NCBI RefSeq assembly: GCF_019823105.1
Contig: NZ_CP081958.1
Coordinates: 372,001-436,000 of the forward strand
Source: Halobaculum magnesiiphilum
GTDB taxonomy: Archaea; Halobacteriota; Halobacteria; Halobacteriales; Haloferacaceae
DNA length: 64,000 nucleotides
Reading direction: 5' to 3'
Part shown: piece after piece, positions 1 through 10,692 of the stretch
Numbering within the stretch: the first letter of the stretch is position 1
How the letters are laid out: the number at the start of each line of letters is the position of its first letter
Position numbers and translations under genes: made by a program
The notes under the pieces: model-generated
What the model saw: only the letters and a program-made list of their open reading frames with translations
Told to the model about the DNA's origin: nothing
Databases searched by the model: none

Positions 1-1
1 C

Positions 2-619
2 CTCCAGCGCGTCCAGCGCGACATCCCCGCCGACTTCATCGACGCCGGCGTCTGGAAGTCGAACCTCCGGCAGCTCGCCGAGCAGCGCGCCGCCGAGAAG
101 GGGTACCAGCTCCGGGACATTCGCGCCCGAGAAGTCGGGCACAACGACGCCGACCCGCGCCCCGAGGACGTCGAGCTGGACGTGGTGACCTACGAGTCCG
201 GCGGCGGGCTGGAGCACTTCATCTCATTCGAGGACACCGAGCAGGACCTCCTGGTCGGCTTCTGTCGCCTGCGGTTCCCCTCCTACTCTCACGCCGCGCC
301 GGGTGCCGGGCCGGCCGCCGGCGGCGACGCGGTGCGCCGGGAGCTGACGGACGCCGCGCTCGTCAGGGAGCTGCACGTGTACGGGTCGCCGGCGACGTTC
401 GACGGCCCGGACGGAGCCGGTGAGGGAGGCGGAGACGGCCGCGACGGCGACTGGCAACACCGCGGGTACGGCCGGCGGCTGCTCAGGGAGGCCGAGGACA
501 TCGCCGCCGACGCCGGCTTCCCGAAGCTGTCGGTCATCTCGGGCATCGGCGTCCGCGGCTACTACCGCGACAAGCTCGGCTACCACCAGGACGGGCCGTA
601 CGTGAGCAGGCGACTGTAA
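2..619 (+). CDS. elp3: Elp3 family tRNA-modifying enzyme, C-terminal part (5' end outside window)
   Basis: The frame is open from the first bases and ends at TAA 617-619, so only about 205 C-terminal residues are present. They contain the end of the Elp3 radical-SAM part (the ARE-x-GHNDADPRPEDVELDV stretch) followed by the GNAT acetyltransferase-like domain, including HRGYGRRLLREAEDIA (acetyl-CoA loop) and the closing GIGVRGYYRDKLGYHQDGPYVSRRL. Archaeal Elp3 acts alone to modify wobble uridine in tRNA using acetyl-CoA and SAM. An acidic, glycine-rich insertion lies inside the GNAT domain (about 400-450), which is common in haloarchaeal versions. The catalytic CxxxCxxC cluster would lie upstream and cannot be checked. 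Identification is from family knowledge and motif reading. Confidence 0.88.
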   Translation, partial: LQRVQRDIPADFIDAGVWKSNLRQLAEQRAAEKGYQLRDIRAREVGHNDADPRPEDVELDVVTYESGGGLEHFISFEDTEQDLLVGFCRLRFPSYSHAAPGAGPAAGGDAVRRELTDAALVRELHVYGSPATFDGPDGAGEGGGDGRDGDWQHRGYGRRLLREAEDIAADAGFPKLSVISGIGVRGYYRDKLGYHQDGPYVSRRL

Positions 620-739
620 CCGGGGTCGGAGAGTCGTCGGCGACCCGCTCGGACAGCGAGGTCGACCGCGAGCGACCGGGAAAATCGCGTTCGATAGCCG
701 CACCGCCGCGCTTTTTGGGCTCGTATCGTTTCGGCGCGT

Positions 740-1942
740 ATGCAACTCGCCTTCCTCGCGACCCTCCGGGAGACGCTCGAGGGCTTCGTGACCGTCGAGG
801 CACGCCTCGCCGCGACCGCCGTGCTCCTCGCGGCCGCGGGCGTGACGGCGCTGCTGCTCGCCCCGCGGGCGGTGCGGGCCCTCCACCGGCTCGTCCGCGA
901 CCGGGTGCTCGGCAGCGAGCGCGTTCCCGTGGAGGTGACGGAGTTCGACTGGCACCTTCCGGTGACGGGGATCGTCCGCACGCTCCAGTTCGCGGTGGTC
1001 CTGGCTACCGGCCTCGCGGCCCTGATCCTGTGGGGATACGTGAACGTGGCGCTGGCGGCGGTGACGACGATGGCCGCGGCGCTGCCGACGCTCGGGAGGA
1101 CGGTGACGAGCGTCGCGCTCGTCGCCGGCGCGCTGATCGCCATCGACGTGCTGGAGACCCGGCTCGACGACTACGCAGCCGAGTCGGACGCGATCAACCA
1201 ACACCAGAAGGGGATCGTCTTCCGCGTGCTCCAGTTGACCGTGCTGGTCGCCGCCATCGTCGGCGGGCTCACGGTGTGGGGGGTCAACCTCGGCGGCCTG
1301 CTCGTCGGCGCGGGCTTCCTCGGCATCGTCGTCGGCACGGCCGCCCGCAGCACCATCGGCTCGCTCATCGCCGGCTTCGTGCTCATGTTCTCGCGGCCGT
1401 TCGAGCTGGGCGACTGGGTCGAGATCGACGGCGAGGAGGGGATCGTCGCCGACATCACCGTCATCAACACCCGGATCCGCACCGCCGGCGGCGAGGTCGT
1501 CGTCATCCCAAACGACCGCGTCGCGAACGCGACCGTCTCCAACCGGACGCGGCTGGGCCAGCTTCGCCTCTCGATGGACGTGGGAGTCGACTACGAGGCT
1601 GACTTGGAGACCGCCGAGTCCGTCGTCGCGGACGCGCTCGCGGCCGTGAGCCACGTCGAGAACAACCCGCCACCGCAGGTGGTTCCGAAGTCATTCGGCG
1701 ACTCGGCGGTCGTGCTGGAGTGTCGCTTCTGGATCGACACGCCGAGCGCGCCCAAGCGCGCGCTGGCGACCGCGGCGGTCGTCCGCGAGGTGAAGGCGGC
1801 GCTCGACGACGCCGGGGTCAAGATCCCGTACCCCCAACGCGAACTCTCGGGCCGCGCGGAGACCGGGGGCTTCCGCGTCGCCGACGGCGAGGAGGTGGGC
1901 TCCGCGGCCGTCGCCCCGCCCGACCCGACGGGCGACGACTGA
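740..1942 (+). CDS. MscS family mechanosensitive ion channel
   Basis: A 400-residue membrane protein. It has transmembrane segments at about 26-46, 85-110 and 120-140, then the pore-lining MscS helix with its Gly/Ala pattern (GGLLVGAGFLGIVVGTAARS, about 187-206), the beta-domain signature FSRPFELGDWVEIDGEEGIV, and the soluble vestibule region with VVVIPNDRVANATVSN. Such channels open under membrane tension and release solutes on osmotic downshock. The ATG at 740 was chosen because a T-rich element (ctttttggg, about 711-719) lies about 25 bases upstream, as expected for a leaderless haloarchaeal transcript. The C-terminal tail is short and acidic. A second, differently built MscS protein lies at 18825-19787. 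Confidence 0.88.
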   Translation: MQLAFLATLRETLEGFVTVEARLAATAVLLAAAGVTALLLAPRAVRALHRLVRDRVLGSERVPVEVTEFDWHLPVTGIVRTLQFAVVLATGLAALILWGYVNVALAAVTTMAAALPTLGRTVTSVALVAGALIAIDVLETRLDDYAAESDAINQHQKGIVFRVLQLTVLVAAIVGGLTVWGVNLGGLLVGAGFLGIVVGTAARSTIGSLIAGFVLMFSRPFELGDWVEIDGEEGIVADITVINTRIRTAGGEVVVIPNDRVANATVSNRTRLGQLRLSMDVGVDYEADLETAESVVADALAAVSHVENNPPPQVVPKSFGDSAVVLECRFWIDTPSAPKRALATAAVVREVKAALDDAGVKIPYPQRELSGRAETGGFRVADGEEVGSAAVAPPDPTGDD

Positions 1943-2059
1943 GGTCCACGGTCGACCGGCGTCGGCAGGTCGCCCCGGTGGAGACGCCCTTCGGGGGTTC
2001 GGCCTCGGGCGATCGCCACGGCCGGTAGCTTTTGATGGCCGCCGGTCGGTGTCGGGGAC

Positions 2060-2899
2060 GTGTTTGAGGAACAGTTCGTCCGGCTCGTCGGCGCCGACCC
2101 CGTGTTCCAGGCGCTCGTCGGCGGCGTCGTCATCGCCGGGATGAACATGGTCGGCGCGCTGCTGGTGCTCGTCGTCCGCGATCCCAGCGAACGCCTGCTC
2201 GACGGCGCGCTCGGGTTCGCCGCCGGCGTCATGCTCGCGGCGTCGTTCACCTCGCTCATCGTCCCCGGGATCGACCTGACGGAGATCGTCGTCCCCGGCG
2301 TCCCCGCGACGGGGCTGCTCTCGCCTGTTCCGGTGCTTGCGGGGATCGTCCTCGGCGTGCTCGTACTTGACCAGGCCGACCACTGGGTGCCGCACGTCCA
2401 CGTGCTCGTCACGGGCCGGGCCCGCCCCGACCAGACCGTCGTCGACGCGAAGGTCGCCTCGGTGATCCTGTTCATCGTCGCCATCACCATCCACAACATG
2501 CCCGAGGGCCTGGCCGTCGGCGTCGGCTTCGGCTCCGGGAACGTCGCGAACGGGCTCTCGCTCATGCTCGCGATCGGCCTCCAGAACGTTCCCGAGGGGC
2601 TCGCCGTGTCGATCGCCGCGGTGAACGCCGGCTTCGACCGCCGGACGTACGCCGTCCTCACCGGGATACGGTCGGGGCTCGTCGAGATCCCACTGACGGT
2701 GCTGGGCGCCGTCGCCGTCGCGCTCGCGGCGCCGGTGCTCCCGTACGCGATGGGTTTCGCCGCCGGCGGCATGCTGTTCGTCATCTCCGACGAGATCGTC
2801 CCCGAGACGCACTCTCGGGGTCACGAGCGCGTGGCGACGCTCGGGACGATGCTCGGGGTGGTGGTGATGCTGTATCTCGACGTGGCGCTAGCCGCTTGA
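2060..2899 (+). CDS. ZIP family metal transporter
   Basis: 279 residues with about eight hydrophobic segments. Segments 4 and 5 carry the ZIP metal-binding motifs HNMPEGLAVGVGFG and LQNVPEGLAVSIA. A His-containing loop (DHWVPHVHVL) lies between earlier helices. ZIP proteins move zinc, iron or manganese into the cytosol, or act as exporters in the GufA subgroup, which this sequence resembles. The start is GTG at 2060, because no ATG precedes the first membrane helix. No metal-responsive operator was recognised upstream, so the substrate is open. Confidence 0.85.
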   Translation: MFEEQFVRLVGADPVFQALVGGVVIAGMNMVGALLVLVVRDPSERLLDGALGFAAGVMLAASFTSLIVPGIDLTEIVVPGVPATGLLSPVPVLAGIVLGVLVLDQADHWVPHVHVLVTGRARPDQTVVDAKVASVILFIVAITIHNMPEGLAVGVGFGSGNVANGLSLMLAIGLQNVPEGLAVSIAAVNAGFDRRTYAVLTGIRSGLVEIPLTVLGAVAVALAAPVLPYAMGFAAGGMLFVISDEIVPETHSRGHERVATLGTMLGVVVMLYLDVALAA

Positions 2900-3109
2900 G
2901 TTCGAACGAACGCGCCGCATGTCGTCCTCGTTCGCGACGCCGACGGGACGGTGACCAGGACCGTGAACGAGACGACGCTGACCGCGAAAGTCCCACCCGG
3001 CGGCTGTTCGGCGATCGTCGCCGCGGCGGTTCTCCTGCGGTCGTTGCCTCGGGCTCCCCTCGGACCGCGGCGGGGAGTCGGTAATCGTCGCACCGGGGGT
3101 CGACGGACG

Positions 3110-4369
3110 TTATTCCGCGCCGGCGACGTCGGCGATCGCGCCCGCCAGCACCCGTGTGGCGGCGGCACAGTCGTCCCAGTCGGTCCACTCGCGGGGGTTG
3201 TGGCTGATGCCCTCCCGAGAGGGGGCGAACAGGAGGCTCGCGTCCGTCACGTCCGCGACGTACATCGTGTCGTGGGCGGCGCCCGAGTGCAGGTCGAGGG
3301 TGTCGATCCCGGCGCCGTCGCCGGCGCGGTGGGTCGCCTCGCGGAGGCGTTCGGCCATCGGCGTCGGGCGGAGGTCGAACGGGCGCGCGAGCTCGGTGTC
3401 GACGCCGCGCTCGTCCTCGATGCGTGCGAGGGTGTCGCGGACGGCGCCGACGACCGTCTCCATCGAGTCGTACTCGACGTCGCGGATGTCCACGCCCGCC
3501 TCGACGTGGCCGGGGACGACGTTCGTCGCGTTCGGCGACACCGAAAGCGAGCCGACTGTGCCGACCGCCGAGTCGCTGCTCACCTCGACCACGTCGTTCG
3601 CGGCCGCCTCCACGTCGAGGACGAGTTCGGCCGCGGCCGCGAGCGCGTCCGTCCGGTCGCGCATGTGGGTGGCGCCAGCGTGGTTCGCCTCGCCCAGGAT
3701 CTCCACGTCGAGGTGGGTGATCCCCGTGATCGTCGTCACGACGCCGACGGGAACGCCGGCCTCCTCCAGGGTCGTGTCCTGCTCGATGTGCAGCTCGTAG
3801 AAGGCGCCCCACTCGCTCGCGTCGAGGCGACCCTCGCCGCGGAAGCCGATGTCCTCCAGCGCCGCCTCGAGGGTGACGCCGTCGTCGTCGGTGAGCGCGA
3901 GCGCCTCCTCGACGGTGCGCTCGCCGACCGCGACGGAGGAGCCCAGCAGACCGTCCGCGAAGCGCTGGCCCTCCTCCTCGGTGAAACAGACCACGACCAC
4001 CGGGCGGTCGGGGGTCGCGTCCGCCTCCTGCATCGCGCGAACCGATTCCAGCGCGGCGTACACGCCGAGCGGGCCGTCGAAGATGCCGCCCTCCGGCACC
4101 GAGTCGAGGTGGCTGCCGGCGGCGACGGGTGCAGCCTCGGGGTCGGCGCCGTCGGGGATCCAGGTGCCCGCGACGTTGCCGACGGCGTCGACGGTCACGT
4201 CGAGCCCGACGGCCTCCATGCGGTCGACGAGGTACTCGCGGGCGCGGCGGTTCGCCTCGGTGCCGACGAGGACGGTCCGCCCGCGGCCCTCGCCGGCGTC
4301 GATGTCCCCGAACGCGGCGGTCGCTTCGATGTCGTCGCGGAGGCGGTCGCCGTCGACGGTGAGGTTCAT
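3110..4369 (-). CDS. M20 family amidohydrolase (carbamoylase/allantoate amidohydrolase type)
   Basis: 419 residues. The metal-site motifs of the hydantoinase/carbamoylase branch are present: GSHLDSVPEGGIFDGPLGV (His/Asp ligands), CFTEEEGQRFADGLLGS (Glu pair) and ELHIEQDTTLEE, plus the dimerisation-domain signature NHAGATHMRDRTDAL. Family members hydrolyse N-carbamoyl amino acids, allantoate or ureidoglycolate with a binuclear metal centre. The substrate here cannot be told. The start at 4369 (MNLTVDGDRL) is preferred over an upstream ATG at 4501, because the extra 44 residues are low-complexity and would run into the threonyl-tRNA synthetase promoter. The gene is divergent from thrS, and no purine or hydantoin genes are adjacent. 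Confidence 0.85.
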   Translation of the reverse strand: MNLTVDGDRLRDDIEATAAFGDIDAGEGRGRTVLVGTEANRRAREYLVDRMEAVGLDVTVDAVGNVAGTWIPDGADPEAAPVAAGSHLDSVPEGGIFDGPLGVYAALESVRAMQEADATPDRPVVVVCFTEEEGQRFADGLLGSSVAVGERTVEEALALTDDDGVTLEAALEDIGFRGEGRLDASEWGAFYELHIEQDTTLEEAGVPVGVVTTITGITHLDVEILGEANHAGATHMRDRTDALAAAAELVLDVEAAANDVVEVSSDSAVGTVGSLSVSPNATNVVPGHVEAGVDIRDVEYDSMETVVGAVRDTLARIEDERGVDTELARPFDLRPTPMAERLREATHRAGDGAGIDTLDLHSGAAHDTMYVADVTDASLLFAPSREGISHNPREWTDWDDCAAATRVLAGAIADVAGAE

Positions 4370-4533
4370 GGCTCCCGATTCTCCGCCGTCGGTGTTGGGT
4401 CTTTCCGAAGCGGGGATGTGGGCCGAGCGGGCGGGGATCGAGCGACCGGATCTAGCGCCCGCGATCGGTGGCGTCCGTGGCGCTCTCGCACGGTTCGACA
4501 AGACTTATTCGCGCCCCCCGGCACCGAACGCGT

Positions 4534-6468
<1,935 letters not shown>

Positions 6469-6665
6469 CGGGCGCGTCGCGTCCGCGGCGGCAACAGGTT
6501 TTCTTCAGAGGCGACCGCCGACACTACAGCCACAGGTCAGTTCTCGGATCGACGCCGACAGCGACGGCGACGCCCTCGCGTCGGATCGGCTCCGGAGCCG
6601 ATGCAAGTATCTCGGCCACCACACCGTGGTAACATTTAACACCACATCTCTCATACGCTCGGTCG

Positions 6666-6785
6666 ATGGTCGGACGGTCCTTCGTCTGTCGCGAGTGCGA
6701 AACGAGCGTCAGCGCTCTCTCCTACCGGGCGACGTGTCCGGACTGCTCGGGGCCGCTCGAACAGCGAACGTTCACGGGGACGTAG
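6666..6785 (+). CDS. Rubrerythrin-like zinc-ribbon microprotein (39 aa)
   Basis: A tiny ORF, MVGRSFVCREC...GTGT-like in layout, with two Cys pairs (CREC and CPDC, 16 residues apart) forming a rubredoxin/rubrerythrin-type zinc ribbon. A TATA-like element (catttaacac, about 6632-6641) sits 25-34 bases before the ATG, which supports a leaderless transcript. It stops six bases before the next gene, so the two are probably co-transcribed. Similar stand-alone ribbons are frequent in haloarchaea, and the function is unknown. Confidence 0.75.
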   Translation: MVGRSFVCRECETSVSALSYRATCPDCSGPLEQRTFTGT

Positions 6786-6791
6786 GTCCGC

Positions 6792-7160
6792 GTGCCGCAG
6801 TCCGACGACTCCGACCCTTCAGTCATCCGCCAGCTCGCGGTGACCACCGACGACGTGCTCGCAGCACTCGAGGCCCGCGACCGCGGGCGACGCGAGGCGG
6901 TGCTCCGGATCACGCCGCCGTTCTCGGGACGGATGCGCGCACGGCTCCACGTCGCCGGCGCGGAGGGGGAGTACGGGTACGACGGCGACGCCGAGCCGAT
7001 CCACGTCGAGCCGCGGGCGTTCCTCCCCGACGACTTCCCGCGATTCCCGGGCACCGGCGCGGAGCGCTGGCGCTCGGCGGCGCGTGACTCGCTGCAAGAA
7101 CGGGTCGAACTGAGTGGCTCCGACGGACCGGTAACGGTCCGGGTTCGATACCTCGGATAG
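6792..7160 (+). CDS. Haloarchaeal conserved hypothetical protein
   Basis: 122 residues, GTG start at 6792, six bases after the stop of the zinc-ribbon microprotein. Soluble and compact: VIRQLAVTTDDVLAALEARDRGRREAVLRITPPFSGRMRARLHV, then a region with EPIHVEPRAFLPDDFPRFP and a terminal beta strand (GPVTVRVRYLG). No catalytic motif, signal peptide or membrane segment is visible. I recognise the general shape of a haloarchaea-restricted family but cannot name its function. The pairing with the zinc ribbon suggests a shared role. Confidence 0.7.
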   Translation: MPQSDDSDPSVIRQLAVTTDDVLAALEARDRGRREAVLRITPPFSGRMRARLHVAGAEGEYGYDGDAEPIHVEPRAFLPDDFPRFPGTGAERWRSAARDSLQERVELSGSDGPVTVRVRYLG

Positions 7161-7164
7161 CGCC

Positions 7165-7359
7165 CTACAGGCGCTGGAGGTTCGTGGCCCGTGGGCCCTT
7201 CTCGGCCTCCTCGATGTCGAACTCGACTTCCTGTCCTTCCTCGAGATCGGGACCGCCGACGTCCTCCATGTGGAAGAAGACGTCGTCGTCCGCGTCCTCG
7301 GTTTCGATGAATCCGTAACCGCCAGTGTCGTTGAAGAATGCGACCGTGCCTTTCGCCAT
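7165..7359 (-). CDS. Cold-shock domain protein
   Basis: 64 residues of a single cold-shock (OB-fold) domain. MAKGTVAFFNDTGGYGFIETEDADDDVFFHMEDV contains both RNA-binding motifs (GYGFI and DVFFH), and the protein ends ARGPRATNLQRL-like (KGPRATNLQRL). It is thought to act as an RNA chaperone. It has the full length of the family, is acidic in its middle, and is convergent with the upstream hypothetical gene. A clear TATA element lies on the same strand at 7394-7405. Confidence 0.93.
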   Translation of the reverse strand: MAKGTVAFFNDTGGYGFIETEDADDDVFFHMEDVGGPDLEEGQEVEFDIEEAEKGPRATNLQRL

Positions 7360-7393
7360 TCGCGTGTACCTCGTCCCACAGTGAGGCGACTTC

Positions 7394-7405
7394 GGTATTT
7401 ATATC
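7394..7405 (-). promoter_or_regulatory. TATA box of the cold-shock gene
   Basis: On the minus strand the sequence reads gatataaatacc, a near-ideal archaeal TATA box. It is 36-46 bases before the ATG at 7359, implying a 5' leader of roughly 10-20 bases. Confidence 0.6.
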
Positions 7406-7410
7406 TGTGG

Positions 7411-7697
7411 GTCGATGTGGCACGACACCACCCCCGACGGGCTCGACACCGCGGCCCCGGAGGGTTGCGATCCGGCCGCGGTCAGCCGTAACGCTGATTA
7501 CACACAACGGGGTTAGTCAACACTGCCTGCGGACGGCCGTCCCGTCGTGTGCCTCTCTCATCCCCCCCAGGTACGACGTGGCCCCCGCGGGCACTTTTCA
7601 CACCGAGTTCGGATCGAGCGTCTAGCCGTCGCCGTAGCGTGAGGCGATTGGGACGTGTTCGCGCCGACGGTCGACACCTTCGGGCTCGGAACGTTCG
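7411..7697. other. Intergenic stretch with nothing recognised
   Basis: About 290 bases between the cold-shock promoter and the 3' end of the DUF35 fusion gene. No convincing coding frame, tRNA or repeat was found. A short gtaa-N6-ttac inverted pair near 7489 is too small to interpret. Confidence 0.5.
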
Positions 7698-9194
7698 CTA
7701 CCCGTCGCCGACCGCCGGAACCGCCTTCCGTCCGTACCGGATCACGCCCTCCTGTTCGTAGATCCGCCTGAATACGGCGCGAACCGGGTCGCCCGCCGCG
7801 ACCGACTCGGGGTCGGCGTCCGCGACCTGCATGGGCACGCTCGCAGCCGTCCCCCCGCGCTCGAACCGGACGATCGCGACCGCGTAGTCGCCGCCCCGCT
7901 CGGCCTGGCGGGCGAACTCGGGGGGCGCCCCGTCGGGAGAGACGCCGGTCACGGTCTCGACGGTACCCTCCGAGGGAAGCCCCACCGACTCGTAGTCGAC
8001 CAGTTCATGACAGTCCGGACACGCGTCCTCCGGCGGGAACGCGAGCCCACCGCAGTCGGGACAGCGACCCGCCCGGAGGCGATAGCGCGCGGGGATCGAC
8101 CGTCGCCACGTCGGGACCGACACCGCCGCGCCGCCGCCCGCCGGCGGATCGTCGCTCGCGATCTCGCCGCGGCGTCGCAGCGCCACCGCGTACGACAGCT
8201 CACGGTCGGCGTCGAGGTCGCCCTCGACGGGCGCGAGCCCGTCGACGAGGAGCGCGTCGGCGCCGGCGCCGCTGCCCCAGCCGACGACGAGCGTCCGGGT
8301 CGCGCCCTCCCGAAGCGCCGCCGTCAGGCCGACGAGCGGCCCGGCCGCGCCCGTGTCGCCGAGGGTGTCCACGGGCGTCGAGACCGCGTCGGGGGAGAGC
8401 CCGACCGTGCGCGCCGCCCGCGCGGGGAGGTCGCCGTCGGGCGCGGTGACCGCGAACGCGGCGGCCTTCTCCGGGTCGAACGCGTCCGCGTCGTCCCCGA
8501 GCAGGTCGACGGCCGCGCGGATCGGGCGAGTGAACGCCTCGCGGTCGTAGGTGGTGACGCCCAGTCCCTCGACGCCGTCGTCGGCATCCCCCGCGCGCCG
8601 GAAGCGGGTTCCGGGGTAGTCGGCCGCGACCTCCGCGTCGCCGACGAGGCCCGCGCCGGACCCCGAGTCGGGACCCAACACGACCGCCGCCGCGCCCGCG
8701 CCGGCGGCGTGGCCCTCGGGGGCGTTCGGCGCCGCACGCGGCGCGTCGGCGGCGACGACGAGCGCCGGGAACGCGGCGGCGTCGCGGGCGGCCCGCAGCG
8801 CCCGCGTTCCCGCGCGTGTACTCCGGCCGACGTAGTGGGTTCGCGCGTCGCCGGGGGCGCCGAGGGCGGCACCGAGGCGTGGGAGGAGGTCCTCCTCCTC
8901 CAGGGGCGGCGTGGTCGTCGCGAACGCGAGGCCCGCGAGGTCGCCGGCGTCGACCCCGGCGGCAGCCAGCGCGCGCTCGCCGGCGGCGACACCCATCGTG
9001 AGCGCGTCCTCGTCGGGTTCCGGGACGGCGACGGCGTCGATCCCGCGGGCCCGCGAGCGACCCCACGCCTCGGCGACCGCCTCGCGGGGGAGTCTAGCGG
9101 ACGGCGCGTACGTGCCCGCGCCGAGGATCCGGGCGTCGGCATCGAGGCGATCGGCGGCCGCTCCCGCCCCCGGACCCGGTTCGGGCGCGCTCAC
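7698..9194 (-). CDS. HMG-CoA synthase-like protein fused to a DUF35 zinc-ribbon/OB-fold domain
   Basis: 498 residues. Residues about 20-350 resemble the thiolase-fold HMG-CoA synthase family (ILGAGTYAPSARLP, DALTMGVAAGERAL, FATTTPPLEEED, HAAGAGAAAVVLG). Residues about 370-498 are a DUF35 domain: a zinc ribbon with C378/C381 and C392/C395, then an OB fold. At the expected nucleophile position (C-x-A-G-T in active synthases) this protein has T126-R-A-G-T, so the catalytic Cys appears to be lost. Archaeal thiolase and HMG-CoA synthase form a complex bridged by DUF35, and here the bridge is fused on. The start overlaps the thiolase stop by four bases, so the two are translationally coupled. A role as a non-catalytic partner or acyl shuttle for the thiolase is inference. 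Confidence 0.78.
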   Translation of the reverse strand: MSAPEPGPGAGAAADRLDADARILGAGTYAPSARLPREAVAEAWGRSRARGIDAVAVPEPDEDALTMGVAAGERALAAAGVDAGDLAGLAFATTTPPLEEEDLLPRLGAALGAPGDARTHYVGRSTRAGTRALRAARDAAAFPALVVAADAPRAAPNAPEGHAAGAGAAAVVLGPDSGSGAGLVGDAEVAADYPGTRFRRAGDADDGVEGLGVTTYDREAFTRPIRAAVDLLGDDADAFDPEKAAAFAVTAPDGDLPARAARTVGLSPDAVSTPVDTLGDTGAAGPLVGLTAALREGATRTLVVGWGSGAGADALLVDGLAPVEGDLDADRELSYAVALRRRGEIASDDPPAGGGAAVSVPTWRRSIPARYRLRAGRCPDCGGLAFPPEDACPDCHELVDYESVGLPSEGTVETVTGVSPDGAPPEFARQAERGGDYAVAIVRFERGGTAASVPMQVADADPESVAAGDPVRAVFRRIYEQEGVIRYGRKAVPAVGDG

Positions 9195-10363
9195 GCGCCG
9201 GTCACCCCCTCGGCCTCGAACACGTGAACGACGGCCGCGCCGCCCGAGCCGCCGACGTTGTGCGTTAGCCCCCGCTCGGGGTCGTCGAGTTGGCGCTCGC
9301 CCGCGCGGCCGGTCAGTTGGTCGAACGCCTCGACGGCCTGCCCGGCGCCGGTCGCGCCGATCGGGTGGCCCTTCGCCTTCAGCCCGCCGGAGGTGTTAAC
9401 CGGGAGGTCGCCGTCGGCGGCCGTGACGCCCTCCAGCGCGAGGTCGGCGGCCTCGCCCCGGCCGCAGAAGCCGAGGTCCTCGTAGGCGAGCAGCTCGGCG
9501 ATCGAAAAACAGTCGTGTACCTCGGCGAAGTCGAGGTCGTCCCGCGGGTCGGCGAGGCTCGCGCGGTCGTAGGCCGTCTCGGCGGCCGACTCGCTTGCGG
9601 GGATCGCGGTGTAGGTGTCGCGCTGGAACAGGCCGACGCGGTCGGAGGCGGCGCCGACGCCGGCGACCCGGACGCGGTCGTCGAACGATCGGGCTGCGCC
9701 CTCGCCGGCGACGAGCACCGCCGCGGCACCGTCGCTCGTCGGACAGCAGTGATACAGCGTGAGCGGGTCGGCGACGACGGCGGCCGTCTCGGCGTCCTCG
9801 ATCGAACACTCGAACCCGAGGTGCGCCTTCGGGTTGCGCGCGCCGTTGGCGTGGCTCTTGGCGGCGACCGCCGAGAGCGCCCGGCGCGGGGCGTCGTACT
9901 CGCGGAGGTACGCGTCGGCCATCTGGGCGTACACGCCCGAGAAGGTCGTCCCGGCCATGCGCTCCCACTCGGTCTCGCCGGAGACGCCCAGCCAGTACTT
10001 CGTCGCCTCGGCGGACGCGTCCGTCATCACCTCGACCCCGCCCGCGAGCACGAGGTCCGCCATCCCGGACTCGACGGCCATCACGGCCTGGCGAAGGGCC
10101 GAGCCCGACGCGGCGCAGGCGTTCTCCACGCGCGTGCATGGGACCCCGTGGAGCCCGACGTGCTCGGTGACGGCGGGGCCGGCGAGGCCGATCTGTCGGC
10201 CGCCGACCCCGAGCGTCCCGACGAACGCCTCGTCCACGTCCGTCGGCGTCAGATCCGCGGGCGTCGCGGCCTCGTACGCCTCGCGAAAGAGGGTCCGGTA
10301 CGTCTCCTCGGGGAACGAGCCGAACGACGACTGGCCCGCCCCGACGATGTAGGCGTCGGTCAT
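9191..10363 (-). CDS. Thiolase (acetyl-CoA C-acyltransferase, SCP-x type)
   Basis: 390 residues. The thiolase N-terminal nucleophile is C83 in RVENACAASGSALRQA, and the C-terminal catalytic histidine motif is GLKAKGHPIGATGAGQ. HDCFSIAELLAYEDLGFC carries the second conserved region. Family members condense or cleave acyl-CoA. The start at 10363 (MTDAYIVGAGQ) is chosen because it is where thiolase homology begins and because a TATA-like element lies 24-32 bases upstream; an upstream in-frame ATG would add 29 low-complexity residues. It is followed without a gap by the HMG-CoA-synthase-like/DUF35 fusion, so it is probably the active partner of a two-protein complex with an unknown acyl substrate. 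Confidence 0.9.
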   Translation of the reverse strand: MTDAYIVGAGQSSFGSFPEETYRTLFREAYEAATPADLTPTDVDEAFVGTLGVGGRQIGLAGPAVTEHVGLHGVPCTRVENACAASGSALRQAVMAVESGMADLVLAGGVEVMTDASAEATKYWLGVSGETEWERMAGTTFSGVYAQMADAYLREYDAPRRALSAVAAKSHANGARNPKAHLGFECSIEDAETAAVVADPLTLYHCCPTSDGAAAVLVAGEGAARSFDDRVRVAGVGAASDRVGLFQRDTYTAIPASESAAETAYDRASLADPRDDLDFAEVHDCFSIAELLAYEDLGFCGRGEAADLALEGVTAADGDLPVNTSGGLKAKGHPIGATGAGQAVEAFDQLTGRAGERQLDDPERGLTHNVGGSGGAAVVHVFEAEGVTGA

Positions 10364-10386
10364 GGCGGAGACCGGCCCCGCGTCGT

Positions 10387-10395
10387 GGTAAGTGT
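10387..10395 (-). promoter_or_regulatory. Probable TATA element of the thiolase operon
   Basis: The minus strand reads acacttacc, 24-32 bases before the ATG at 10363. It fits a leaderless transcript and supports the shorter thiolase start. Confidence 0.4.
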
Positions 10396-10598
10396 TGCCG
10401 GTCGCCGACCGACGCCGAGCCGTGGGCGGCAGACCCGGAGCCGGCGGCACGACGAACTGGACGGGAACGGACAGTGTGAACGAGTACCGAACGATTTTTA
10501 ACTATGATCTCCCCCTGTCATGACCGATACGAAACACCCTGTTTCCGGCGTTTTCGGGCTCATGGCGGCGTGAGAACCCCATACACATCAGCGAAACG

Positions 10599-10607
10599 TT
10601 TATATAC
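10599..10607 (+). promoter_or_regulatory. TATA box and BRE of the tfb gene
   Basis: tttatatac preceded by cgaaacg (BRE-like). It lies 86 bases before the TFB ATG, so transcription should start near 10630 and leave a leader of about 60 bases, which is long for a haloarchaeon. A second T-rich element (gatttttaacta, about 10493-10504) lies further upstream. Confidence 0.6.
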
Positions 10608-10692
10608 TTTTCGTTCGTAACGAGTAGTAAGGACGACACGGTCGGAGGTCGATTTTTTCGCCTTCGGTCCGCCGTCGATCCGGGAGCACACC

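Noticed and set aside
224..1654. Long minus-strand ORFs antisense to elp3/mscS (and similar long antisense ORFs elsewhere)
   Set aside because: GC-rich haloarchaeal genes give long antisense frames; these have Arg/Asp/His-rich repetitive composition and no family signature.
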